From contig OZ026520.1 of assembly GCA_964019695.1 (NCBI GenBank), forward strand, positions 90,648,913-90,712,912: a stretch of 64,000 bases of DNA, read 5' to 3'. Below, piece after piece: positions 1 to 9,429 of the stretch (the stretch's first letter is position 1; every line of letters begins with the position of its first letter). The position numbers and the translations under genes were made by a program. The notes beneath the pieces are model-generated. The model made no database searches and had not been told where the DNA came from. It was given only the letters and a program-made list of their open reading frames with translations. The DNA comes from Loripinus fragilis (Eukaryota > Mollusca > Bivalvia > Lucinida > Lucinidae).

Positions 1-500
1 ACTGTCTGACACTTTTTTGGAATTAATGAAATCAGCGGACGACACTGTCAGTTATTCAATCACTGCATTTTGTCACGTATAGGGCGATTTCGGCTTTGAA
101 GTTTGGTGGGGCCTGGGTGGCGGAGGCTGGCTTGTCTGGCCCGGGAGATGTGCGCGCCCTGGTTTCGGTTCTTTGGTGCAGTCTTTGCTTCCAAAGGATA
201 CCCTTTTAGGAGCGTATTTGAAGCCTTTGAAGTTTGAAGCCGACAAAGAATGTTCTAATGTCATGCCAAACTTATTTCTGCATCTTGTGGACACTCATAA
301 GTATAGCCTCTCCAAGACGATTCAATCGAGCAGACTCAACAAGTACCTCGGAGGCTCATCGGATAGGCGGCAATCTAATAACGTTAACACGATCGACGAA
401 CGTAGATAAGATCGTTGGCAACAGAGTTTTAAATTGCAATTTGTCGCCACAATGGCGACAAATGACAATCGAAAACACAGTTTCTGGCGATTTTGATAGG
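1..500. other. Unassigned spacer
   Basis: No coding or repeat structure that I can defend. Short overlapping open frames on both strands look like chance frames: they lack codon structure, splice signals or recognisable domains. Position 505 begins the first MITE copy. Confidence 0.4.
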
Positions 501-504
501 CGTT

Positions 505-664
505 CATGCGCGGAGTCAGAGGGGGGGGGGTCCAACTTTGACACCACCATCGGCCCGCCTGCTAAACGTTAAGTGACGTTTCGCTGGCGGGCCGATGAAG
601 AACCAACATTGAATGCTGGCTTCATACATTTGTAGTTTTTTTATTTATCAGGGATCCGCACAAG
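505..664. mobile_element. MITE with GC-rich internal hairpin (family M1), copy 1
   Basis: The left end reads like GCGCGG-GTCAGAGG followed by a G-run. The right end is GGGATCCGCACAAGT. Between them is an inverted repeat: CATCGGCCCGCC near 548 pairs with GGCGGGCCGATG near 586-597, around a short AAACGTTAAGTGACGTTT core. The same layout (terminal GCGCGGATCCAGAGG, G/C-run, internal hairpin, closing CCTCTGGATCCGCGC) recurs at about 1753, 43301 and 54314. There is no coding capacity, so this is a non-autonomous element. The superfamily is not known to me. Confidence 0.6.
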
Positions 665-1240
665 TATTGCTTTGGAAACCCTATTTTTTTTTCTTTTTCA
701 ATGGGGCGGGGGTCCAGACATCCTGTCCCCCCTTCTGTATCCGCCTATGGCGTTGGTCAATTGTTAAGAACGTTTTCGATTGCCGCCTATACGGTGTTGG
801 AGGGTACACACAATTTGGTCGTTGTATATGACCGTCAAATTGGAAATTTTAAAACGTTAGTGAATCGAAATAACGGATTTAATTAGTAAAGCATTTCGAG
901 GTAAGACATCAACCAGATAAGGCCAAATCTTAAGGGTTTTGACATTAGTTTGATGTATTTTAATTTTTATGACATTGTCATCTGCTGATATCAAAATGTC
1001 TCTACAAAGACTTATTCTACCCTCAGTAGATCAGGCTTGGCAAAATATCCAGCCAAACATTTAGTCACTCTGAAAGTATTACTTTCTTTTGAAAAATAAA
1101 AGACAGTACAAACATCCAAAACACCAGAGGTAAAGTAAAATTCCTAATTGATAAATCCTTCATAAATTCCTTTTGTAACACAAAAGTTGATCAAATGTGT
1201 TTCTCAACATCATATCCTTTCATGTAAGAAACCAGATGCA
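665..1240. other. AT-rich spacer with a weak satellite-like stretch
   Basis: Mostly featureless. Around 940-1000 there is a short stretch (TGATGTATTTTAA, then GACATTGTCATCTGCTGATA) that matches part of the 161-bp satellite monomer found at 9.4-12.3 kb. It is therefore a dispersed relative of that repeat. Confidence 0.45.
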
Positions 1241-1415
1241 TTCACCATATCTACATTAATTGCTGGTTACCAGTTTACAGGTGGTCAGTAATGTATGAAC
1301 AGGTAACCAGTACCCCCCCCCAATACCTGGAAATGGGGGGGTTCTGGTTACCTGTATTTACATTACTGACCACCTGTAGACTGGGAACCAGCAATTAATG
1401 TAGATATGGTGAATA
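1241..1415. mobile_element. Long-stem inverted repeat (foldback MITE)
   Basis: Two arms of about 78 bp, 1241-1320 and about 1336-1414, are near-perfect reverse complements. The outer ends are TTCACCATATCTACATTAAT and its complement. The inner ends are a C-run and a G-run separated by about 14 bp. A structure this long and well matched indicates a recent foldback element or a palindromic duplication. There is no coding capacity. Confidence 0.75.
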
Positions 1416-1699
1416 AGTTACGCAAGATTTGACACCTGCCAAAACAACCACTGGTACCCCACGGAGCGAGCTTTTAATCCTCTGATTTGTCATTATAATA
1501 TTATTATGAAAGGTCTTTGATCTCCCTGACATTTGCCATGATTTTGGACATCTGTTTTCTGCACAATGATTTTATTATGCGACTCACATGGTCTAGCGAA
1601 CACCTACACTTATCTTTTCCTAAAGGAGGTTTTATCTAAGTAAGTATTTTTTTAGTTATTTTAATTACGATAATACTTATATATATATTTATATATATA

Positions 1700-1965
1700 C
1701 GCGCAGACGCGTTTGAGCCTTCGCTGAGGAAAATTAGGTTTATGAAAATTCACTGCTCGGATCCAGAGGGGAGGGGGGGGTCAGAGGGGGGCAGTTCAGT
1801 GTTGGGCCACCATCGGTCCGACAGCGAAACGCCATTTAAATGGCATTTCGCTGGTGGACCGATGATGGCCTGCTTATAGTGGTATTTTGATCTATAGCTA
1901 ATCAAATAAAAAAACGTAAAAATGTTAGACCCCTCTGGATCCGCGCAAGTCCCGTTTTAAAGAAA
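1700..1965. mobile_element. M1 MITE copy 2 inserted in a relative of the 150-bp satellite
   Basis: The MITE proper runs from about 1755 (CTCGGATCCAGAGGGG) to about 1949 (CCCTCTGGATCCGCGC). It contains the hairpin GCGAAACGCCATTTAAATGG near 1823-1842. The left flank (about 1700-1750: GCGCAGACGCG, GAGCCTTCGCTG, ATTAGG, GAAAATT) and the right flank (TCCCGTTTTAAAG) both match the 150-bp satellite monomer of 7.2-9.4 kb. The insertion therefore lies inside a lone relative of that monomer. Confidence 0.6.
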
Positions 1966-2760
1966 AGAAAATTGGTGTCATGCTTATGATTGATAATTAT
2001 ATATGATACCGACATAATTAAAAAAAAAAAAGTCTCAAGTTTGATCCTTTTAAAAAATATTAATATAATTATTAATTGTGATTGAAAAATTTTAGTTTGT
2101 CAGTGTTATGGAAATTTATCTTTTGCTTAAGTTTTTTTTCATTTTCGTAATTATCAGAATTTCGCAAAGAAATTATCTTTGTTTCATGCAAATTAGTAAA
2201 AAAAAAAAAAAAAAAAAACGGTGTGTTTTGCATCAGCGCAGTCTGAACAGCGCCTTTCATTATTCATTTATTGGAAAGTATCATATCTAAACTTTATACG
2301 AGCGCAGATTCAATTTTCTGGCTAGTCTCTGTAGCTGAGCAAGCTGGTTTGAGTCTTGCTTTGTCGGAAAACCCAAAAGCAGATTTTGCCGCGTCGTGGA
2401 TATCAGTTTGCGCTGTATGCCTATTTCCCCAAAATGACGCTGATCAAAGTTTTTCTATTATTATTATCATACGGTTCTTTTGAGCATCCAAAAATTCATA
2501 TATATACTACCAAACTATATATTGTCTCAATGAGACAGTTCTTTTGAGCACCGAAAACAAATATTAAAACTGATGGATAAGAAAATATTCACGTACAATA
2601 TTACGCTCTATACCGAGAGAAGACTCAAATCAGTCTGTGCATTTTCTGTCTTATTATATCTTTACTGAGACAAAATAATAAAATTAAGCAAGAAAAACAT
2701 AACAGAATTTTGCGTTCTTTTCTATTGAGTTAGACACTGCCCAAGCTAGGTTCACTGAAA
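1966..2760. other. AT-rich spacer with poly-A run and hairpin-family fragments
   Basis: Contains a long A-run at about 2199-2218. Between about 2300 and 2560 there are pieces of a dispersed family whose ends read GGTTCTTTTGAGCACCGAAA. The same family is seen at about 6545, 21531 and 37935. No credible gene. Confidence 0.45.

Positions 2761-2761
<1 letters not shown>

Positions 2762-2805
<44 letters not shown>
2762..2805. repeat. (AAT)n microsatellite
   Basis: About fourteen uninterrupted AAT units. Minus-strand frames across it would give poly-isoleucine and are not genes. Confidence 0.95.
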
Positions 2806-3004
2806 TCTGAATCCTGCAAACATTGCAGACTCCTGTCAGACGCAGCAATTTGTCGAGCCTGATCAGGGTCGAAATTATTAGAAAAGGTTATCAGCGTAAG
2901 ACAATCACATGCAACAAGATCGGACATACGCACACGTAAATCTCGGGCTTTTATAAGGACATTACACAGGTACTTTCATATTTAACCTATTTTACTTATT
3001 CCTT

Positions 3005-3235
3005 GCTCACTGCGACTTTTGTCGTTTGTTGTTAACCTTGGCAAGCAGTTTGAACCCCAATCAGGATCGACGTTTTATCCGTTCACAGGTTGACGCTGAC
3101 GTGAATAACAAGGCGCTGATCAGACTGTCTCTCGCGGTGACTTTTGTCATCTGCTGATAACCTTGGCAAACCGTTTGGACCCCGATCAGGACTAGCAGTG
3201 AAGATCCAAACAGTTTAACACTAATGTGAATAACA
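3005..3235. repeat. Two-copy tandem repeat related to the 161-bp satellite
   Basis: Two units about 124 bp apart share GACTTTTGTC, TAACCTTGGCAA, the CAGTTTGAACCCC / CCGTTTGGACCCC segment and ATCAGGA, and both end with GTGAATAACAAGG. The TCATCTGCTGATAACC...GGACCC...GATCAGG core is the same as in the satellite at 9.4-12.3 kb, so this is probably a dispersed relative of it. Confidence 0.55.
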
Positions 3236-3239
3236 AGGA

Positions 3240-4745
3240 CGTGGACGAGATTGTGCGGATAGTTATTTTCATAATCAGTTAAAGAATGTTTTGTTGAAAC
3301 TAAGATTCATTTTGTAAGGCCTTGTAAAACTACATCTATACTTTAAGCAAGCAGTGGTGGCATTTTTCACTAAGAGAATCTAAGGCTCATATAGCAATGG
3401 ATATTTTTTACATTTATAAAAAAGACACTGGTGAAAGAATGTGTGCAAGCTGTTGTGAACCTTCAATGATTCCGCATTATCTCATATTTTGCAGAAGTGT
3501 GTCATAAATTAATGACACTGCTTCTGTTTATACAAGCAATAGACTCCTTTCACATTGTTAGTGCGCATGCGCCAAACTGTCTCGTTCCGCGTTATCTCCG
3601 CGAGATTACACTCGAAGGGGCAACCTTAATACGGCTGCCTATTCGCTACACAATGGAATCACGGATGTATACTTTCAATATATACGTCCCTGATGGAATA
3701 TGGAAAAGATGAAAAGAAAAATAAATTTGCAAATAAAGATTAGGCATATAGTAAAAATAAAATGAGAAATATAACAAATAACTGATTGGTTCCAATATTC
3801 TTAAAATAAAACGGAATATTTGATATCATAAAAACTGATTTCTAAGCATCCAAGACTAACTTTTTTCGAATGAGCTGGTGTAGGCCTATTTATTTCGTAA
3901 TATATTGTTTCATGTTTAATCATTTTTTTCTATTGCTTAAAAAATATAATAATCTGTCAAAGTTGTGCTCGTGTGTTTAGAAAATTGTTTTGCGCATATG
4001 AAATTAGTGCACAAATCTCATGAACTAGTTCAAATAATGTTTTAGAATGCGCCTACAAGTCAAAGCCCACAGATTCATTTTCACTATTTCTCTCGGATAC
4101 TGGGTCCGAGCTATTTCTACACATTCTTAAGCAAAAATCTGCATGCATTTAAAATAAGATTACTTACATTTTATCATATCAATAATTTCCATCCATATTT
4201 ATAATTCCATATTTTGAGTATGCGAGCAGTGAAGTTTATGTTTATCCAAGACTTATGGTTGCATTTCGTACACTTGACGTTAAAACATAGTCTTTCTTGG
4301 GCTAAAACTCGGGTCCAGTAAAAATACATTTTGGCCATCCCACGAGAAAATCTGTCTTCAGGGTTTCATACTGAGAAAGACTCAAACTAGTCTGCTCAAC
4401 TACAAAGACTGGCTAGAAAAATGAAATTTTGCTTGAAGCAAGTGTAGAAATACTTTCCAACAAGCGGCAAGTAAAGTCGCTGATCAGACTGCGTGGTTAA
4501 GAAGACAGACATGTGCCTTTGTTGTTCACATGCACCAAAGTCGGATTTCTTGCGTCATGTCCATTCTAAGTACTATGCATCCGGTTCTTCAATGTGTGAA
4601 TTTTAGTAATGCCCAGGGCATGAAAGCAATAAAATCTTACACACGTCCGCCGGTCGGCACGCGTTCAAAGCCTGGATGATTTATGAGGCGATAAGTAGCT
4701 CTCTTTAAAGTTGGCCGTGTAACCTGAGTCTTCATCTGCATCCAA
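3240..4745. other. Unassigned spacer
   Basis: AT-rich. I see no coding segment. A short frame at 3497-3712 has no recognisable domain or splice context. Fragments near 4360-4440 (ACTCAAACTAGTCTG, GACTGGCTAGAAAA) echo those near 2300-2640 and look like dispersed repeat debris. Confidence 0.4.
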
Positions 4746-4747
4746 AA

Positions 4748-4750
<3 letters not shown>

Positions 4751-4794
<44 letters not shown>
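4751..4794. repeat. (GT)n microsatellite
   Basis: About 22 GT units. It is directly followed by GAACAGCGAAGGCTCTCGCGAGCC, a member of the GCGAAGGCTC hairpin family seen elsewhere in the window. Confidence 0.95.
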
Positions 4795-4797
<3 letters not shown>

Positions 4798-4942
4798 CAG
4801 CGAAGGCTCTCGCGAGCCTGCGCGTAAGTGGACGTTGTGTATTATACCACGTACGAAAAATGATTGAATAAAGGGTCTATGTTGGAGATACCTACTCCGT
4901 ACTGACATTTCTGTTTTATGAGATCGCTTTTATCGCATCGTG

Positions 4943-5140
4943 CAGAGGCGGATTCAGAGGGGGTTCGCTTCCCTCCCGTTTTTAAATATCCTATAAAATG
5001 AAATCGTTTTGGCCTCAGTGAGACCAAATTATTTTATTTTCATTGGATATTTAAGATAAAAGAGAAATTAAATCAGCACACCCACACGCACCTTTATACA
5101 TATGAACCCCCTTTCCAGAAATCCTGGATCCGTCACTGTT
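4943..5140. mobile_element. MITE family M2, copy 1 (GGATCC-type inverted ends)
   Basis: The left end is CAGAGGCGGATTCAGAGGGG. The right end, read on the opposite strand, is GTGACGGATCCAGGATTTCT followed by GGAAAGGGGGTTC. The body includes TTTTTAAATATCCTATAAAA and TGGATATTTAAGA. It has no coding capacity and is about 200 bp long. A second copy at 37,663-37,935 carries an extra insertion. Confidence 0.7.
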
Positions 5141-7165
5141 GTGCTTGCAGCATGCTCGCACGTCTATCTGTTAGCATGCATGCAACAGTGTGCATGCTTA
5201 TCTGGTGGGGCTAGATCTATTTTGTCTTGGCTTCCGTCTACCGCTTTTCTTTGTGCGCTCTCGGACAAAAGTTAAACAATGGGTCCGAGGTGTGTGCGAG
5301 CAGCGAATGCCCTGATTACTGTGTATTTGCACATGCTCGTCTGAGTTGTCGATGTTCGCATAATAGTTGGCATACATGTATTACAAATAGTTCAGGTGAA
5401 TTCGTGATTTCATTTGAGCATTAATAGTTGTGCGCCGATTTTAGCTTGATATCAAAGTATATTTTACGCTAATTATTGCGAAAATAATACGCAAGACTTA
5501 GAAAATATATATGAAAACAAAGATTTTATCTTATTTCATCAATATAGCAATCCCATTCTAGCTTTAAAATACCAAGAATCGACTTATTAAGGAACGGTAT
5601 GTGTTTTGGCAATGTACGAATAGGCAATCTGCCCCTTCATTTGCAAAAACGACTTTATCGATTTTTCAATTGAAGAGCGATTGCTAAGGGAGGTAACAAT
5701 GTGAAAGGAGTCTATTAAATATAACAGATAAGAGTATAATCACTCGACTGGTTATTTATCACACCTATATTTCTGTAGGTGGTCACTTGACTTTAACCCT
5801 TTACCTGCTAGTAATGTATTTCGTTGTCTGTTGCTAACCTTTGCAAACAGTTTAGACCTAGATCCGACAAAACATCGGATTTAAACTGACACTCTGATAG
5901 TATTCATGAAAAGAATTTTGAAAACTAACTTTTTTCAACTAGATCAGCAGAAACAAACCCAAATGAAAATTACCCAGCTTGCAAAGAGTCAGCACAATAC
6001 ATTTCCTCTGTGCAAACAGTGGAGACCCAGATTGTAGAGTCCCTGATCAAAGTGACACGGGTAGCAACCAAGCAGTGTAGGTCTGAATGCGTTTTCGCAT
6101 GACGAGAATCATTAAAGAAACCATTTGATCTTGATCTACACTGTTTTTCATTAGAGTTTTAATCAGGAACTTATAATGTTTTCAAAATGAGATATGACCA
6201 TTACCACCCCTCCTCCGCATGTAACCATCCACTTTGGATACGTTATTAGTGACATAGGCACATGAACGATAAGTACCAAGATCTCGTGTGCTAGCCTATA
6301 TAGCAGTTTTTAGAAGTTGCACGCAACATGATTTAATGGAGACATATGGTATGCGAATGCGAGTATGCACTGTGCCACTCACACCAGAACCTTTGCTGTT
6401 CACTCCAGTGAACATTGGATCAAGTCGAGATTCACCCGAATCTCACTTCACACTGTCCGAGTGGTCCTTTTCCTGCATCGAGGTACATTTCTACATGCAT
6501 TTTACTTTATCTCTATAACGACACATGAACATACAATCACATTATGTTGTGGTGCTCAAAAGAACCGTCTCATTGAGGCAAATTATCTGAGCAACGAAGG
6601 CACCTTAAAATTGGTACACTGTTGCTCGACGCTTCAGCAACAACATATTTATGATATATATCTACTCGGATCCAGTATACTGGGTCCGAGCCATGAATAA
6701 TTATATGTGCAGTCTGATCATCTGTTCATGAAGCGATATTTTTGATGATATTGTCATGGCTGAAAAAAAGGGTTATTGTACTGAGCAAAGTTTTACTATA
6801 CTAATCTGTTCAGCAAAGATCCTGACGAGACGCCGCATGTCAAAACTGGTAATTTAAAAGTAAGTGCGCGCTGGCGCATAACCATTTTGTTAGGTTTTGT
6901 CACATTTATTTCTTTTATCTACAGGAGCAGTTTTTATGGTATTACACTTCTGAATCTAAACATGTCATAAAACCATAAAATCTGTCTTTTATTATGACAA
7001 AAATAAGAACTTTAGCCACAGGGGATTATCTGTCACCTAAGATTATCGCCTATCGCCGTTAACTTCCGGAGAACAACCGATTAGTTCTTCGGAAAGTTAT
7101 CTAATGTGCGTCTAATAATCGATCGTCACCAGCTTAAAATAGTGAAGTACGAGTATTCTGCCAGA
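5141..7165. other. Spacer with dispersed 'GTTTGCA/GATC' repeats
   Basis: Unclear sequence apart from short copies of the TTTGCAAACAGTNNAGACC-GATC repeat family at about 5820-5890, 5990-6060 and 6120-6150, a GGTGCTCAAAAGAACCGTCT hairpin-family end near 6552, and a short palindrome (CTCGGATCCAG-TATA-CTGGGTCCGAG) at about 6665-6690. The frames at 6288-6700 show no domain and are probably chance. Confidence 0.4.
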
Positions 7166-7166
7166 T

Positions 7167-9425
7167 GAGTGAGGGTTCTAACGAGAATGTGCCCATGCGT
7201 AGACTCATATGAACCTTCGCTGCTCGAGAGGAATATTAGGTTACTGAAAATTGTTAGTTTTCTATTTTTCAGTGTTAGATTTTATTTCAGAGACCATTTA
7301 TTATCCCGTTTTAAAGCGGTGAGGGTTCTAGTGAGAATGTGCCCATGCGCATACTCATATGAACTTTCGCTGCATGTGTTTTATTTCGTTATTCAGTCCA
7401 CAATCCTATGCTTCTTATTATGGGTTTAGATTATAAACACCATTTTTTAGCGTATAATTGTTAATATTCTCTGATTTACCTTCTGGATCCGCGCATGTCC
7501 CGTTTTAAAACAGTTAGGGTTCTAGCGAAACATGCTCATGCGCAGACTCATATGAACCTTCGCTGCTCGAGATGAATATTTGGTTACTAAACGTTGTTAT
7601 ATTTCTATTTTTCAGTGGAAAGTTTTATCTCAGCGCCCATTTCTATCCCTTTTTAAAGCAGTGAGGGTTCTAGCGAGAATATGCCCATGCACAGACTCAT
7701 ATGAACTTTCGCTGCATGTGTTATATTTTGTTTTTCAGTCCACAATCATAGGTTTAGAAAACACCATTTTTGAGCGAATAATTGTTAATATTCTCTGAGA
7801 AAACTATCTGGATCCGCGCATGTTGCGTTTTAAAGCAGTGAGGGTTCTAACGAGAATGTGCCCATGCGCAGACTCATATGAACCCTCGCTGCTCGAGAAG
7901 AATATAAGGTTACTGAAAATTGTTATACTTCTATTTTTCAGCGTTAGATTTTATTTCAGCGCCAATTTTTCATCCCGTTTTATAGCAGTGAGGGTTCTAG
8001 CGAGAATGCGCTCATGCGCAGACTCACATGAACCTTCGCTGCTCGAGAGAAATATTAGGTTACTGAAAATTGTTAAATTTCTATTTTTCAGTGTTAGATT
8101 TTATTTCAGCGCCCATTTTTTGTCCCGTTTTAAAGCGGTGAGGGTTCTAACGAGAATGTGCCCATGCGCAGGCTCATATGAACTTTCACTGCATGTGTTA
8201 TATTTCGTTATTCAGTCTACAATCCTCTGCTTCTTATTATAATTTTAGATAAACACCATTTTGAGCGTACAATTGTTAATATTCTCTGAAAAAAATTTAT
8301 CTGGATCCGCGCATGTCCCGTTTTAAAGCTGTGAGGGTTCTAACGAGAATGTGCCCATGCACAGACTCATATGATCCCTCGCTGCTCGAGAGGAATATTA
8401 GGTTACTGAAAATTGTTATATTTCTATTTTTCAGCGTTAGATTTTATTTCAGCGCCCATTTTTAATCCCGTTTTAAAGCAGTGAGGGTTCTAGTGGAATG
8501 CGCCCATGCGCAGACTCATATGAACCTTCGCTGCTCGAGAGGAATATTAGGTTACTGAAAATTGTTATATTTCTATTTTTCAGTGTTATATTTAATTTAA
8601 GCGCACATTTTTATCCCGTTTTAAAGCAGTGGGAGTTCTAGCGAAAATGTGCCCATGCCCAGACTCATAATATGAACCTTCGCTGCTCGAGAGGAATATT
8701 TGGTTACTAAACGTTGTTATATTTCTATTTTTCAGTGGAAAGTTTTATCTCAGCGCCCATTTCTATCCCTTTTTAAAGCAGTGAGTGTTCTAGCGAGAAT
8801 GTGCGCATGCACAGACTTATATGAACTTTCGCTGCATGTGTTATATTTCGTTATTCAGTCCACAATCCTCTGCTTCTTATTATAGGTTTAGATAAACACC
8901 ATTTTTGAGTGTATAATTGTTAATATTCTCTGAAAAAACTATCTGGATCTGCGCATGTCTCGTTTAAAAGCAGTTAGGGTTCTAGCGAGAATGTGCCCAT
9001 GCGCAGACTCATATGAACCCTCGCTGCGCGAGAGGAATATAAGGTTACTGAAAATTGTTATACTTCTATTTTTCAGCGTTAGATTTATTTCAGCGCCAAC
9101 TTTTCATCCCGTTTTAAAGCAGTGAGGGTTCTAGCGAGAATGCGCCCATGCGCAGACTCATATGAACCTTCGCTGCTCGAGAGAAATATTAGGTTACTGA
9201 AAATTGTTATAATTCTATTTTTCAGTGTTAGATTTTATTTCAGCGCCCATTTCTATCCCGTTTTAAAGCAGTGAGGGTTCTAGCGAGAATGTACCCATGC
9301 GCAGACTCATATGAACTTTCGCTGCATGCGTTCTATTTCGTTATTCAGTCCACAATCCTCTGCTTCTTATTATAGGTTTAGATAAACACCATTTTTGAGC
9401 GATTAATTGTTTATATTTTCTTAGG
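7167..9425. repeat. 150-bp satellite array with composite spacers
   Basis: The segment GAGGGTTCTAGCGAGAATG recurs at about 7171, 7321, 7515, 7663, 7840, 7990, 8140, 8333, 8483, 8631, 8783, 8975, 9124 and 9273. That is fourteen monomers, mostly exactly 150 bp apart. Groups of two to four monomers are closed by a variant containing GCATGTGTTATATTTCGTTA and ending in CTGGATCCGCGCATGTCCCG. That ending matches the terminus of MITE M1. Each monomer has a decayed dyad around CATGCGCAGACTCATATGAA. Because 150 is a multiple of 3, frames stay open across units, which makes false proteins with a 50-residue repeat. Confidence 0.95.
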
Positions 9426-9429
9426 GCTA

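Noticed and set aside
7820..8242. 140-residue open frame with a 50-residue repeat
   Set aside because: It is the 150-bp satellite read in a frame that stays open because 150 is divisible by 3. Other monomers break the frame, and there is no start or splice logic.
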